Positions 33,979 to 43,340 of a DNA stretch of 64,000 nt are shown here, piece by piece (position 1 is the stretch's first letter; each line of letters begins with the position of its first letter). Origin of the DNA: JACMQW01 sp964536965 (lineage in GTDB: Bacteria; Bdellovibrionota; UBA1018). The position numbers were made by a program, and so were the translations under genes. The notes beneath the pieces were generated by a model. The model saw only the letters and a list, made by a program, of their open reading frames with translations, had not been told where the DNA came from and did no database searches. The stretch is taken from assembly GCA_964536965.1 (NCBI GenBank), contig CAZIAL010000004.1, forward strand, positions 66,263-130,262, in the 5' to 3' direction.

Positions 33979-34797
33979 ATGAAAGACGTCTGGCAGCCCG
34001 AACAATATGCGAAATTCGAATCCGAGCGATCGCGTCCGTTTTACGACCTGCTCGACGGCGTCGGAACCTTGTCGAAATCTCCGCACGTCGTGGATCTCGG
34101 ATGCGGGAGCGGTGAACTGACGCGGGAATTACATCGACGTGTGAAGGCTATGGGAACGCTGGGGGTCGACAATTCGGAAGCCATGCTCGCGAAAGCGCGG
34201 AGCGGGACGAATCCGGAATCCTCCGAAGGAGGACGACTGGATTTTCTGAATGCGGATCTCGCGGAGTTCTGCGCGGCTCCGGAACGCGCGGACAAATTTG
34301 ATCTCGTTTTCTCGAACGCCGCCCTCCAGTGGTGCGGGGGTCACTCGCGAATTCTGGAGAGCATTTTCACTCTCCTGCGGCCAAGCGGCCGGCTCGCCGT
34401 CCAGGTACCGGCGAACCAGGATTATCCGACCCACCGTCTTTTTTCGGAGATGATCCGCGAGTCGAAGTGGGCGGCGAGTTTTCCCGCTGCGGAAACGCCG
34501 CCGGATGTTCTCCGCCCGGAGCGCTACGCGGAGGAACTTTTCCGCATCGGTTTCTCCGAACCGCGGGTACGGCTTGAAGTGTATGGTCACGTTTTTCCGG
34601 ATCGCGAGTTCGTACTGGAATGGGTGAAAGGGACTTTGCTCGGATTCGCGCGCGCGCGTCTTTCCCCCGAAGCCTATTCGGAATTTCTCGCCGAGTATCG
34701 CGAACGTTTGCTCCGGGAGCTCGCGAACGCGCGTCCGTTCTTCTATCCGTTTAAACGAATCCTCTTCTGGGCATTCCGTCCGGGCACTGCGGACTAG
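33979..34797 (+). CDS. SAM-dependent methyltransferase, trans-aconitate methyltransferase-like
   Basis: 272 residues. The start DVWQPEQYAKFESERSRPFY followed by DLL matches the Tam family opening. Motif I is VVDLGCGSGELTRELH, with TLGVDNSEAMLAKAR as motif II. FDLVFSNAALQWCG is the motif IV region, and LRPSGRLAVQVPANQDYPTH follows. It would transfer a methyl group from S-adenosylmethionine to a carboxylate such as trans-aconitate. Substrate is inferred from overall pattern only. It overlaps the phosphofructokinase gene tail-to-tail by four bases. Confidence 0.8.
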   Translation: MKDVWQPEQYAKFESERSRPFYDLLDGVGTLSKSPHVVDLGCGSGELTRELHRRVKAMGTLGVDNSEAMLAKARSGTNPESSEGGRLDFLNADLAEFCAAPERADKFDLVFSNAALQWCGGHSRILESIFTLLRPSGRLAVQVPANQDYPTHRLFSEMIRESKWAASFPAAETPPDVLRPERYAEELFRIGFSEPRVRLEVYGHVFPDREFVLEWVKGTLLGFARARLSPEAYSEFLAEYRERLLRELANARPFFYPFKRILFWAFRPGTAD

Positions 34798-35819
34798 ATG
34801 AAAATTCCCAGGCTCTGACAGTGTTTTACCCAGCGATGATCCGGATCGATCGTCCGCGGCATGCCTTGGATGTCGGAGAGGGGGGCCTCGACCACGCGGC
34901 CGGAGCGATAGACCACGGCCGAACCCCATTTCTTTTCCATCGCAAGCTGGGCGGCCTTAATTCCCATCGCGGCGGTGAGAAAACGATCGGTTGTCGTCGG
35001 CGCGCGGGACCGCTGGAGATGTCCGAGTACCACATGCCGGGCTTCCCACGGCGTCGCGGTTTCGATCCAGCGCGCGACCTGCTCGGCGATCCCGCCGAAA
35101 CGAACCGTATGGACGACGCCTTTCACGCCGGTGAAGACCGCCTCTTCGCCCTGGGCCTTCGCGGCTTCGGAAACGACGACGACCATCCCGCGAATTCCTT
35201 CCGCTCGGCGCTTGGTCAGGAACGCCGCGAGGCTATCCCGAGAGAAGGGACGCTCCGGAATCAGAATCGCGTCGGCGTAACTCGCGAGGCCTCCGCCGAG
35301 CGCGATCCATCCGGCGGTGCGGCCCATGGTCTCGACGACCATCACCCGTTTATGCGCGCTCGCCGTCGTCCGAAGCGCATCGACCGCGTCCGCGACGACC
35401 GTGCAGGCCGTATCGTAACCGAAAGTGATTTCGGTGCCCTGGAGATCGTTGTCGATCGTCTTCGGAACGCCGATGATCGGCAGATTCGGGGCGATCTTTT
35501 TCAATCCGATGAACGTGCCGTCTCCGCCCGCGGCGATCAGTCCGTCGAGTCTCAGTTTCGCGAACTGCGACTGGAACTCCGCTTCGCGGCCCTCGAGTTG
35601 CGTGCGATTCGAAGTGCCCAGGAACGTTCCGGCGACGGCGTGGATGCCGTTGATTTCGTTCCATCGGATTTCGGTGACCTGTCCGCTGAAGACGCCGTCG
35701 AACCCATCTCGGATTCCGAGCACTTCGTGCCCGTTCTGGATCAGGGTTCGCGAGGCCGATTCGATGATTCCGTTCAGTCCGGGGGCGTCGCCGCCGCCCG
35801 TGAGTAGTCCGATGCGCAT
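34794..35819 (-). CDS. pfkA: 6-phosphofructokinase
   Basis: 341 residues from ATG 35819; a TTG 18 bases earlier is less likely. It phosphorylates fructose 6-phosphate in glycolysis. Motifs: IGLLTGGGDAPGLNG at the nucleotide site, AAGGDGTFIG, PKTIDNDLQGTEITFGYDTA with the catalytic aspartate, VETMGRTAGWIAL and VVLGHLQRS. Glycine in GGDGT suggests ATP use, whereas the lysine in PKTIDND is shared with the clade that contains pyrophosphate-dependent enzymes. The donor should therefore not be assumed from name alone. Size is normal for bacterial PfkA-like enzymes. Confidence 0.92.
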   Translation of the reverse strand: MRIGLLTGGGDAPGLNGIIESASRTLIQNGHEVLGIRDGFDGVFSGQVTEIRWNEINGIHAVAGTFLGTSNRTQLEGREAEFQSQFAKLRLDGLIAAGGDGTFIGLKKIAPNLPIIGVPKTIDNDLQGTEITFGYDTACTVVADAVDALRTTASAHKRVMVVETMGRTAGWIALGGGLASYADAILIPERPFSRDSLAAFLTKRRAEGIRGMVVVVSEAAKAQGEEAVFTGVKGVVHTVRFGGIAEQVARWIETATPWEARHVVLGHLQRSRAPTTTDRFLTAAMGIKAAQLAMEKKWGSAVVYRSGRVVEAPLSDIQGMPRTIDPDHRWVKHCQSLGIFI

Positions 35820-35889
35820 AGAGGAATCACACCCCAAAGCGCCGGAATTTGCATTTTATTTTTAGCGAAGTCCGGCCGTCGTCGGGACT

Positions 35890-37554
35890 TTACCGAGCGA
35901 CTTTCAGCTTTCCGCTCGCGGATCGCGCCAGCGGGCTCGTCTCGACGTAATAGTTCCAGTCGCCGTCGTAGGCGCGCATCGACCCGTGATCGACCTCGAA
36001 GACGCGTTTCGCGACCGCCGCGAGGAAGTGACGATCGTGGGAAACCATAGCGACGGTCCCGTCGAAATTCTTGATCGCTTCGAGCAGGACTTCGCGGGAC
36101 TTGATGTCCAAATGGTTGGTCGGTTCGTCGAGCACGAGAAAGTTCACGGGCGTCGCGAGAATCGTCGCGAGCACGACGCGCGATTTTTCGCCGCCGGACA
36201 GGACGCCGATTTTCTTTTCGGCGTCGTCGCCGCTGAAAAGAAACGCGCCGAGAAGGTTCCGGACCCAGCCGATCGTCGCTTCGGGAACGCGGTCGTAGAT
36301 TTCCTGGAAGATCGTCTTGTTCGGGTTCAGGACATCGAGCGAGCTCTGCGAGAAGTAGCCGATCTTCACGTTCGCGCCGATCGTGCAGACTCCCGAAGTC
36401 GGTTCAGTCTGTCCGCACATGATCTTCAGCAACGTCGATTTCCCGGCGCCGTTCACTCCGACGACGGCGATTTTATCCAGACGCTGGATATTGCCCGCGA
36501 GATTCTGGAAGACGCTTCGCTCTTTCCCGTCCGCGCTCTTCCAGATTTTTCCGAGGTTCGAAAAACGAATCACGTCGTTCCCGCTCCGCGGAGGCGGCGC
36601 GAAATCGAAGCTCATCAGCCGATCTTCGGCGGGGATCTCGATCCGCTCGATTTTGTCGAGTTTCTTCACCCGCGACTGCACCTGCGCGGCGTGCGAGGCG
36701 CGGGCCGCGAAACGGGCGATGAACTCTTCTTCCTTGGCGAGCATATCCTGCTGCTTCTGGTGGGCGGCGAGGAGCTGTTCTTTTCGGATCTCGCGCTCGC
36801 GCAGATAGAAGTCGTAGTTGCCGCTGTAGGTGGTGATCGTCTTGTTCGCGACTTCCACGATCCGTTTCACGATCCGGTTCATGAACTCCCGGTCGTGGGA
36901 GGTCATGACGATCGCGCCCTTGAAGTTCATCATCCATTCCTCAAGCCAGATGATGGATTCGAGGTCGAGATGGTTGGTCGGTTCGTCGACGAGTAGAACG
37001 TCGGGATTCAGGGCGAGGATCTTCGCGAGCTCGATCCGCATTTTCCAGCCGCCGCTGAACGTTTCGACCGGACGGTCGTAATCGTCCGGGCCGATGCCGA
37101 GTCCGGTCAGGATCGCCTGGGCGCGCGACTCGAGGTCGTATCCGCCACGCGACTCGAACTCCATTTGGACTTCGCCGTAACGTTCGACGGTTTTCATCAT
37201 CTCGTCGTCGTCCATCGGGTTCTCGGCCGAACCTTCGAGTTTTTTCTCGAGCTCGGCGAGCTCTTTCGCGAGAACGGAAATCTTTCCCGCGCCCGCCTTT
37301 ACTTCTTCGAGGGCGGAACGGCCGCGCATTTCGGCGACGTCCTGCGAGAAGTAGCCGATGACCAAGCGGTCGGCGATGTTGATCGTTCCGCTATCCACGC
37401 CCTCTTCGCCGACGATGATCCGGAAGATCGTGGATTTACCCGCACCGTTCGGGCCGACGAGGCCGATCTTGTCGCCCGGGCGAACCTGGAAACTCGCGTT
37501 CTGATAGAGGACGCGGGTGCCGTACTGTTTGGAAATATTCGTTAAATGGATCAT
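35890..37554 (-). CDS. ABC-F family ATPase
   Basis: 554 residues with start at 37554. Two ATP-binding domains are present. The first has GLVGPNGAGKSTIFRIIVGE, signature FSGGWKMRIELAKILAL and LLVDEPTNHLDLES. The second has VGVNGAGKSTLLKIMCGQ, LSGGEKSRVVLATILA and LVLDEPTNHLDIKS. The linker between them (ARASHAAQVQSRVKKLDKI) fits the ribosome-contacting arm of this family. There are no membrane helices, so it is not a transporter but probably a ribosome-associated translation factor. The exact subgroup (Uup, EttA, YbiT, YheS) cannot be fixed from these motifs. Confidence 0.95.
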   Translation of the reverse strand: MIHLTNISKQYGTRVLYQNASFQVRPGDKIGLVGPNGAGKSTIFRIIVGEEGVDSGTINIADRLVIGYFSQDVAEMRGRSALEEVKAGAGKISVLAKELAELEKKLEGSAENPMDDDEMMKTVERYGEVQMEFESRGGYDLESRAQAILTGLGIGPDDYDRPVETFSGGWKMRIELAKILALNPDVLLVDEPTNHLDLESIIWLEEWMMNFKGAIVMTSHDREFMNRIVKRIVEVANKTITTYSGNYDFYLREREIRKEQLLAAHQKQQDMLAKEEEFIARFAARASHAAQVQSRVKKLDKIERIEIPAEDRLMSFDFAPPPRSGNDVIRFSNLGKIWKSADGKERSVFQNLAGNIQRLDKIAVVGVNGAGKSTLLKIMCGQTEPTSGVCTIGANVKIGYFSQSSLDVLNPNKTIFQEIYDRVPEATIGWVRNLLGAFLFSGDDAEKKIGVLSGGEKSRVVLATILATPVNFLVLDEPTNHLDIKSREVLLEAIKNFDGTVAMVSHDRHFLAAVAKRVFEVDHGSMRAYDGDWNYYVETSPLARSASGKLKVAR

Positions 37555-37658
37555 CGGGCCCGAATCGTAACAGAGAGCATTCGCTAGCTCCACCTCCGCC
37601 TGAATCGGCTCTGAAATAATACTTGATTAAAAGAGTACGGTTATGATAGAACCCGCCC

Positions 37659-38201
37659 ATGATGGATATTACCCTTCGATTTCCTACGGTTTTAGCTCTT
37701 TCGCTCTTCGCGCTTTCCGGACTGAAGTCGGTTTTCGCCGCGGACGAAGCTCCGGCCGCGATGATGATTTGCGTGAATGCGAAGGCGGTTTCGCCCTATA
37801 CCGCGATCGAAGTGCAGGCTGGCGTGCGAAACGAATGGCCGAGTTTGAATATCGTTCCTTTCCGGACGGGTAGAGAGACTTTCGAAGAGATCCAGGGCGT
37901 GAGCGTCCAGTATCCTCCTGCGCAGACCGGACTCGATGCCGACGCTTCCGAAGCCGTCGTGAAGGGCTACGACCAGGGCTCCCTTTTCGCGAATTCGGAA
38001 CTCGTGATCGACTTCGAGAGTGGTCGGAAGAGTGCGATCCAGTCGCGACTGATTTCTTACGTCGAAGCCGACGTGCAGGTCGGTAAAACCGTTTATTCGG
38101 CCACGCTCGACCTCGACGAGGACTCGATTTCGGTGAATTCCAGCGCCCTGAACGACGACGGCCTCATCGACATGAAGTGCGTGACGATCGAGAACGACTA
38201 G
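37659..38201 (+). CDS. Secreted protein of unknown function
   Basis: 180 residues; start 37659 or the next codon (MM). Signal peptide FPTVLALSLFALSGLKSVFA. The mature domain has one cysteine near the start (MICVNAK) and one near the end (MKCVTIEND), suggesting a disulfide linking the termini of a beta-rich fold. Segments such as SYVEADVQVGKTVYSATLDL support beta structure. The family is not recognised. The gene lies 104 bp from the divergent ABC-F gene. Confidence 0.65.
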   Translation: MMDITLRFPTVLALSLFALSGLKSVFAADEAPAAMMICVNAKAVSPYTAIEVQAGVRNEWPSLNIVPFRTGRETFEEIQGVSVQYPPAQTGLDADASEAVVKGYDQGSLFANSELVIDFESGRKSAIQSRLISYVEADVQVGKTVYSATLDLDEDSISVNSSALNDDGLIDMKCVTIEND

Positions 38202-38343
38202 TCCGAAGCGCCGACGCCGCGGAGCGTTTCGCTCGTCTCCCGCGCGAGCCGCTTAAACAAATCAGCTTTTTCCGTTCAAGCCAGAGATGCGGGTGCTCCG
38301 CTTGCCCACGCGCGTGGCACACCGTATGCTCGGGAGCATCTTC

Positions 38344-40440
38344 ATGCTGCTCCAGGAATCTCTTCGTGAAATCCTCCGATCGCGTTTTGGACTCGTCGAG
38401 TTTCGCTCCCGACAGGGCGCGATCTGCGAGGCCGTCGCCACGGGCCAGGACGCTCTCGTCGTCATGCCCACCGGGGCGGGGAAGAGTCTTTGTTATCAGC
38501 TGCCGGGGATTGCGCGCGGGGGAACGACGCTCGTCATTAGCCCGCTCGTCGCACTCATCGAAGACCAAGTCCAGCGGCTGAAGCAGCGGGGTCTCCGGGC
38601 GGGTCGCATTCATTCGGGCCGCGCACGCGAGGAGTCTCGCGAGACATTCGGCGCGTATCTCCGCGGCGAGCTCGAGTTTCTTTTCATCGCTCCCGAGCGG
38701 CTCGCGGTTCCGGGCTTCGCCGAGATGCTCCGAAAACACCCACCCAGTCTCGTCGCGGTCGACGAAGCCCACTGTATCAGCCAGTGGGGCCACGATTTTC
38801 GCCCGGACTACCGGCTGGTGGGCGAGCGCCTCCAGGGACTCGTGCGGGGAGGAGAAAAAGTTCCGGTGGTCGCGCTGACCGCCACCGCCACGGCCGATGT
38901 CCAGGACGATATCTGCGTCCAGCTCCGCCTCCAGAATCCGGAACGATTCATCCACGGGTTCCGCCGCGAGAATCTCGCGATTCGCGCGATCGAAGCGCTG
39001 CCTTCGGCGCGGATCGATCGCATCGCGGAAATTCTGCGCGAGCCCGGCCGGGTGCCGGCGATCGTTTACGCGCCGACGCGGAAGAAGGCCGAGGAGATCG
39101 CCTCCGAAATCGGTCGTTCGGTAGGCTGCGCGGCCTATCATGCGGGGATGGTCGCCACGAGTCGGGAGAAAGTGCAGAGCGAATTTCTCGAGGGCGCGCT
39201 CGACGTGATCGTCGCCACGGTCGCGTTCGGCATGGGAATCGACAAAGCCAACGTGCGCACCGTCTTCCACGCGGCGCTCCCCGGCAGCCTCGAAGGATAC
39301 TACCAGGAAATCGGCCGCGCCGGTCGCGACGGACTCCCTTCGGAAGCGATCCTCCTGCATGGATACTCGGACCGAAAGACCCACGAGTTCTTTCTCGACC
39401 GAGATCATCCGGAATCCGCGATTTTGGCGAAGATCTGGGCGGAGGTCCCCGAGCGCGGATCGATCGCGAAAGCGGATCTGGCGGCGGAGGTCGTGACCTC
39501 GCGCGGGAAAACTCCGATCGACGCGGAAACTTTCGAAAAGGCCATCGAGAAACTTTGGCTCCATGCCGGGATCGGAGTCGATCCCGAAGAGAACATCACG
39601 CGCGGACGAGAGGATTGGCGGAAGCCCTACGAGGCGCTTCGCTCGCACCGGCTCGCGCAGCTCGATGCGATCCAGGCCTACACGAATTCCACCGGTTGCC
39701 GGATGCTCCGACTGATCGCGCATTTCGGCGACCGAAGCGATGCCGAGCGAGCCTGCGGGATCTGCGATCGGTGCGCCCCTTCGGAGAACGTGCGCCTCCT
39801 CGACGAGCGAGAGCAGTCGATCGCGAAACTCATTCTCGTCTCACTTGCCGGCCGCGACGGGCTGGCGACGGGCCGTATCTTCGAAGAGGTCGCGTCGCAC
39901 GAGTCGAAACTGGGGCGCTCCGGGTTCGAACGAATTCTGGCGGCGCTCGCGCGGGCTCGGATCGTCGACGTTTCACAGACCGAGTTCGAGAAGGACGGAA
40001 AGAAGATTTCGTTCCGAAAAGTGAATCTCTTGCCGGCGGGCCGAGACGCCACGGCGAAAACTCTGGGCGAAATCGAGATCGAAGGCGGTTCGACCGGGGA
40101 GGCCGCGCGAGTGCGGAAGCGATCTTCGTCGCGTCCGGCGGCTCCGAGGTCGTCGGGGGTGAATCGCACCGCCCAGATGCTCGGGCGATCGGACGGCGGG
40201 GATCCGGCCGCACCGAGCGAGCTTCCGAAACTTTTTACGGAACTGCGAAATTGGCGCCTGACTGAAGCTCGCAAACGAGGAATTCCCGCTTTCCGAATTC
40301 TGAGCGACCGCGTCCTTTTCGCGGTTTGCGAGGTGCTTCCCAAGGACGAAGCCGCCCTGCTGGGCGTCCCCGGCATGGGACCGAAACTGGTGAGCCAGTA
40401 CGGGGCCGATCTGGTAGACCTGGTTGTTCACCACGGGTGA
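38344..40440 (+). CDS. recQ: RecQ-family DNA helicase
   Basis: 698 residues from ATG 38344, where GGGAG precedes. It unwinds DNA 3'-to-5' in recombination and repair. Helicase motifs: VVMPTGAGKSLCYQLPG (Walker A), VAVDEAHCISQWGHDFRPDY (DEAH plus aromatic loop), VVALTATATADV and YYQEIGRAGRDGLPSEAIL. The zinc subdomain is seen in CRMLRLIAHFG...CGICDRC, four cysteines. A winged-helix RQC part follows, and the C-terminus has the HRDC domain (LFTELRNWRLTEARKRGIPA...GVPGMGPK). All three domains are present, so full length. Confidence 0.95.
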   Translation: MLLQESLREILRSRFGLVEFRSRQGAICEAVATGQDALVVMPTGAGKSLCYQLPGIARGGTTLVISPLVALIEDQVQRLKQRGLRAGRIHSGRAREESRETFGAYLRGELEFLFIAPERLAVPGFAEMLRKHPPSLVAVDEAHCISQWGHDFRPDYRLVGERLQGLVRGGEKVPVVALTATATADVQDDICVQLRLQNPERFIHGFRRENLAIRAIEALPSARIDRIAEILREPGRVPAIVYAPTRKKAEEIASEIGRSVGCAAYHAGMVATSREKVQSEFLEGALDVIVATVAFGMGIDKANVRTVFHAALPGSLEGYYQEIGRAGRDGLPSEAILLHGYSDRKTHEFFLDRDHPESAILAKIWAEVPERGSIAKADLAAEVVTSRGKTPIDAETFEKAIEKLWLHAGIGVDPEENITRGREDWRKPYEALRSHRLAQLDAIQAYTNSTGCRMLRLIAHFGDRSDAERACGICDRCAPSENVRLLDEREQSIAKLILVSLAGRDGLATGRIFEEVASHESKLGRSGFERILAALARARIVDVSQTEFEKDGKKISFRKVNLLPAGRDATAKTLGEIEIEGGSTGEAARVRKRSSSRPAAPRSSGVNRTAQMLGRSDGGDPAAPSELPKLFTELRNWRLTEARKRGIPAFRILSDRVLFAVCEVLPKDEAALLGVPGMGPKLVSQYGADLVDLVVHHG

Positions 40441-40511
40441 GAGACGGCCGAAAATCCCTGATTTGACAGAGTCCCGTTTTCCGTCAGAACATGGCTCGGG
40501 GAGTTTGTGAG

Positions 40512-42344
40512 ATGAAACTGAATCGGCTGTGGGTCGGGATCTTGGTTCTCTCGGCCTGTGCGAGTTCACCGGAATTCCCAGAAGAACTCGGAAGTGGAAA
40601 TTTTTTCGAGCAGGGGAGTGAGCGCTCTCCCGCCGATGAGGCGCAGGAAGCGCGAGAGTTTTTGGGGCACGCGCCCGGCATCGACGCGCTTTCGGACTGG
40701 AATGCGCAATCAGACGAAGTTCTCGCGGACTTGTTCGAAACGCATAATGAGAAACGGAAACTGAAACGCGATCTTCGTCGCGCGCTCCGAATTTCGTTAC
40801 GCTGTGGGAATAAGAGATGCGAAGCCGATCTGGGCGAGACCCGGAAGTCGTGCCCCCTCGACTGCGGCCGACTGACTCTGCCGGGCACGCGCGAGAGTAT
40901 TTCCGCCTATAATATGGGCACCCAATGCGCGGAAGTGCGCCAGGTTTGGGAGCCCAAAAATATCGAAGAGATGCGCTCCATCCTGCGTAGCCTCCACGCG
41001 AAAGGCGCGAAAAAAATTCGTTTTGTGGGGACCCGGCACTCCGCGAGTTCCGTTATTTGCTCGAATGAACATTCCGTTCTGACGACCGGCCTAAACCGAA
41101 TTATCGGGATCGACGATCGAAACCCCGCGGCACCTGCCCTGGAAGTAGAAGCGGGAGCATTGCTCGGAGATGTTTGGGATTATGTGGGAGCGCGTGGTTA
41201 CTCGCTGGGGCTAGGATTTCCTTTTCTTCGCATGGCCACGATCGGCGGGATGATTTCCACCGGTTCGCACGGCAGTTCGCACCAGCGTTTCGGAGTTTCG
41301 TCCCAGAACGTCGAATCGCTTACGCTCCTTCTCGCCGACGGAAGCGAACGAACTCTGACCCCCGCGGACGGAGATTTTTTTCGCGCGGCGGTCGTCAGCC
41401 TGGGAAACCTGGGAGTGGTGAGCCGATTTCGAATCCGGCTGGAAAAGGATTTTAATTTACGCGCGACGGTCGCCGATTTTTCCACCGCCGATTTCATCGA
41501 CCGACAGAAACGAGTTGTGAACTGGGGGCCGCGTTGTGATTTCGACACCTTCGCGTGGTTTTTCGGAACCGAAAAGGCGATTAAGATCTGCTGGAATAAG
41601 ACCACCGATCGCGCTGATCCCGGGGCCGAAAACGTCATGCTCGTCCACGACGTTTCCGGACTTCGCGGAAAAGCGGCGAAATTTCTGCTCCATTACGGAA
41701 AAGTCTACCCTTGGATGAACCGCGTAGTGACCAGCCTTCGCTACAAGCAGGTCATGAAGGATTCGCTTTTCGTGAAGAGGGGAGGCGGCTCTAAGGAGGT
41801 GCGCGCCCATACCGTCGTAGGCCCATCCGCTAAATTGTTGCTGAGCCGACATCTCGAAGGCACGAATCCGCTTTTCAACATTCACGATATTTCATTCGCG
41901 ATTCCCGACGAGCATGTTTTCGGAGCGCTGGAATATGTCGATACTTTCGCGAACGCGAAAAATCTCTCGATGCCGATGACCGGAGTCATGCTGCGGTTTA
42001 CCGAATCGGATGGAAGCAGCTTTCTGTCCCATGTCGAGCAAAGTGGACCGGGGCGTAAGTTCGTCATGGCCGATTTTTTCGAGTACCGCTACTTCAACAT
42101 GCCGCTGGAATACCAAAACGAGTTGAACAAGCTGCGAATCGAGTTCTTTAAAACCTTGATCACTCGGTTTCGTGCGGTCCCCCATCCAGCGAAGAACGAC
42201 GACTGGATTTTTCGACACGCGATCGATGCCGGGGTCTATTCCTCGAAAAACTACCGCCGCTACTTCTCGGTGCGGGACGAGCTGGATCCGAAGCGGATCT
42301 TCATCAACCCCTACTTCGAAGAGTTCCGCAAAGCGGCGGACTAG
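40512..42344 (+). CDS. FAD-linked lactone-oxidase-like lipoprotein
   Basis: 610 residues from ATG 40512, preceded by GGGGAG. The signal peptide ends in lipobox LVLSAC near residue 15, unusual for this enzyme family. An N-terminal segment with a CGNKRCEADLGETRKSCPLDCG cysteine motif is followed by the PCMH-type FAD domain: VGTRHSASSVICSNEHSVLTT has the histidine that normally carries covalent FAD, and MISTGSHGSSHQRFG binds pyrophosphate. The C-terminal part resembles the arabinono/gulono-1,4-lactone oxidase group (SVRDELDPKRIFINPYFEEF). It probably oxidises a sugar lactone or alcohol at the outer membrane or periplasmic face. Substrate unknown. Confidence 0.82.
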   Translation: MKLNRLWVGILVLSACASSPEFPEELGSGNFFEQGSERSPADEAQEAREFLGHAPGIDALSDWNAQSDEVLADLFETHNEKRKLKRDLRRALRISLRCGNKRCEADLGETRKSCPLDCGRLTLPGTRESISAYNMGTQCAEVRQVWEPKNIEEMRSILRSLHAKGAKKIRFVGTRHSASSVICSNEHSVLTTGLNRIIGIDDRNPAAPALEVEAGALLGDVWDYVGARGYSLGLGFPFLRMATIGGMISTGSHGSSHQRFGVSSQNVESLTLLLADGSERTLTPADGDFFRAAVVSLGNLGVVSRFRIRLEKDFNLRATVADFSTADFIDRQKRVVNWGPRCDFDTFAWFFGTEKAIKICWNKTTDRADPGAENVMLVHDVSGLRGKAAKFLLHYGKVYPWMNRVVTSLRYKQVMKDSLFVKRGGGSKEVRAHTVVGPSAKLLLSRHLEGTNPLFNIHDISFAIPDEHVFGALEYVDTFANAKNLSMPMTGVMLRFTESDGSSFLSHVEQSGPGRKFVMADFFEYRYFNMPLEYQNELNKLRIEFFKTLITRFRAVPHPAKNDDWIFRHAIDAGVYSSKNYRRYFSVRDELDPKRIFINPYFEEFRKAAD

Positions 42345-42401
42345 AGGAATTCACGAAGATTGTCGTTGACGCGACGAGTTAAATTGGTTACAGCTCCGTC
42401 C

Positions 42402-42887
42402 ATGAAAACCGTCGCCCTCGCCCTCGTTGCCTTCGCCGTCACCACTTCCCACGCGCACGCCGCCCGGGTGGAAAACACCCGGACCGCGGGAAAAGTGGAA
42501 ATCGCCCGGGTTGTGCGGGTCATTCCGCTCGTGGCGAAAAGCGATCTCCGCGTGGCGGTCGCGGTGCAGGATCTTGGCGGAAGCACCGATGTCTCACCGA
42601 CCCAAGCGGCGTTCTTCACTCTCTATGCGAAAGGCGAGATGTTCAGCACCGACGCCACTTTCGAACTCGGGGCGGTCTATAACGTCCTGAGCGCCCGCCG
42701 TGTTTCCGGTGGGAGGTACAGCGTCGATGTCGAAGCCGTCGATTTCGATACGGGGATGCCGGTACGCAAAACCCTGCGCATCGATGCCCGCAAAGCGGTG
42801 ATGGATATTCAGTCCGTGCGCTGCGAAGAATTTGACTGCGAAGCTTCGGAAGCCTTCAAGTCGACGATCGAAGTCTCGTCAGACTAA
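42402..42887 (+). CDS. Secreted protein of unknown function
   Basis: Start at 42402 gives 161 residues with signal peptide TVALALVAFAVTTSHAHA. The body is beta-rich: VEIARVVRVIPLVAKSDLRV and YNVLSARRVSGGRYSVDVEA. Two cysteines lie near the C-terminus (RCEEFDCEAS). It overlaps the end of the minus-strand DUF3817 gene by four bases. Function not recognisable. Confidence 0.65.
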   Translation: MKTVALALVAFAVTTSHAHAARVENTRTAGKVEIARVVRVIPLVAKSDLRVAVAVQDLGGSTDVSPTQAAFFTLYAKGEMFSTDATFELGAVYNVLSARRVSGGRYSVDVEAVDFDTGMPVRKTLRIDARKAVMDIQSVRCEEFDCEASEAFKSTIEVSSD

Positions 42888-43189
42888 GTTCGAGGCGATT
42901 CCGCTTCCGTAAAAATTTTTCGGTCCAGGAGAAATGGGCCGAATGGGACCACCGACGCCACGAAGGCGAAAAGGAGTCGGCGTCTCGCCCAGCCGGCTTC
43001 TTGCGAGATGACGGTGACGGCCACCACGAATGCCATGAAGAGCAGACCATGCGCCATTCCCACGACCCGCACCCACTCGGGACGACCGTAGACATACTTC
43101 ATCGGCATCGCGACGAAGAGTAGCAGGAGCATCGATGCCCCTTCGACAAAGCCCAGCCATCGGAGGGATCGCACGAGTTTCGTTTCCAT
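42884..43189 (-). CDS. DUF3817 inner-membrane protein
   Basis: 101 residues with three hydrophobic segments: LGFVEGASMLLLLFVAMPMK, GMAHGLLFMAFVVAVTVI and FAFVASVVPFGPFLLDRK. The motifs EGASMLLLL and AMPMKYVYGRPEWVRVVGMA...HG are those of DUF3817 (YdzA-like). Start at 43189; transcribed toward the secreted-protein gene. Role of the family is unknown. Confidence 0.9.
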   Translation of the reverse strand: METKLVRSLRWLGFVEGASMLLLLFVAMPMKYVYGRPEWVRVVGMAHGLLFMAFVVAVTVISQEAGWARRRLLFAFVASVVPFGPFLLDRKIFTEAESPRT

Positions 43190-43340
43190 GTCTGGGTCTT
43201 AACATATTTCTATCGAGCGGCGGAGTATCCGCGAATTGCGCGCTTTAGGGATGAAACCCGACACCCAGGGGCCCCGGGAGGAATGCCCCATTTCGGCATG
43301 GCGCGCCCCTTGTAATGTTTGCGCACAGGAGTATTGGGAT

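Noticed and set aside
38164..39723. Long open frame of about 519 codons on the minus strand opposite recQ
   Set aside because: Antisense shadow of a clear RecQ helicase. It is Arg/Asp-rich with no domain, as expected from GC-rich codon bias.
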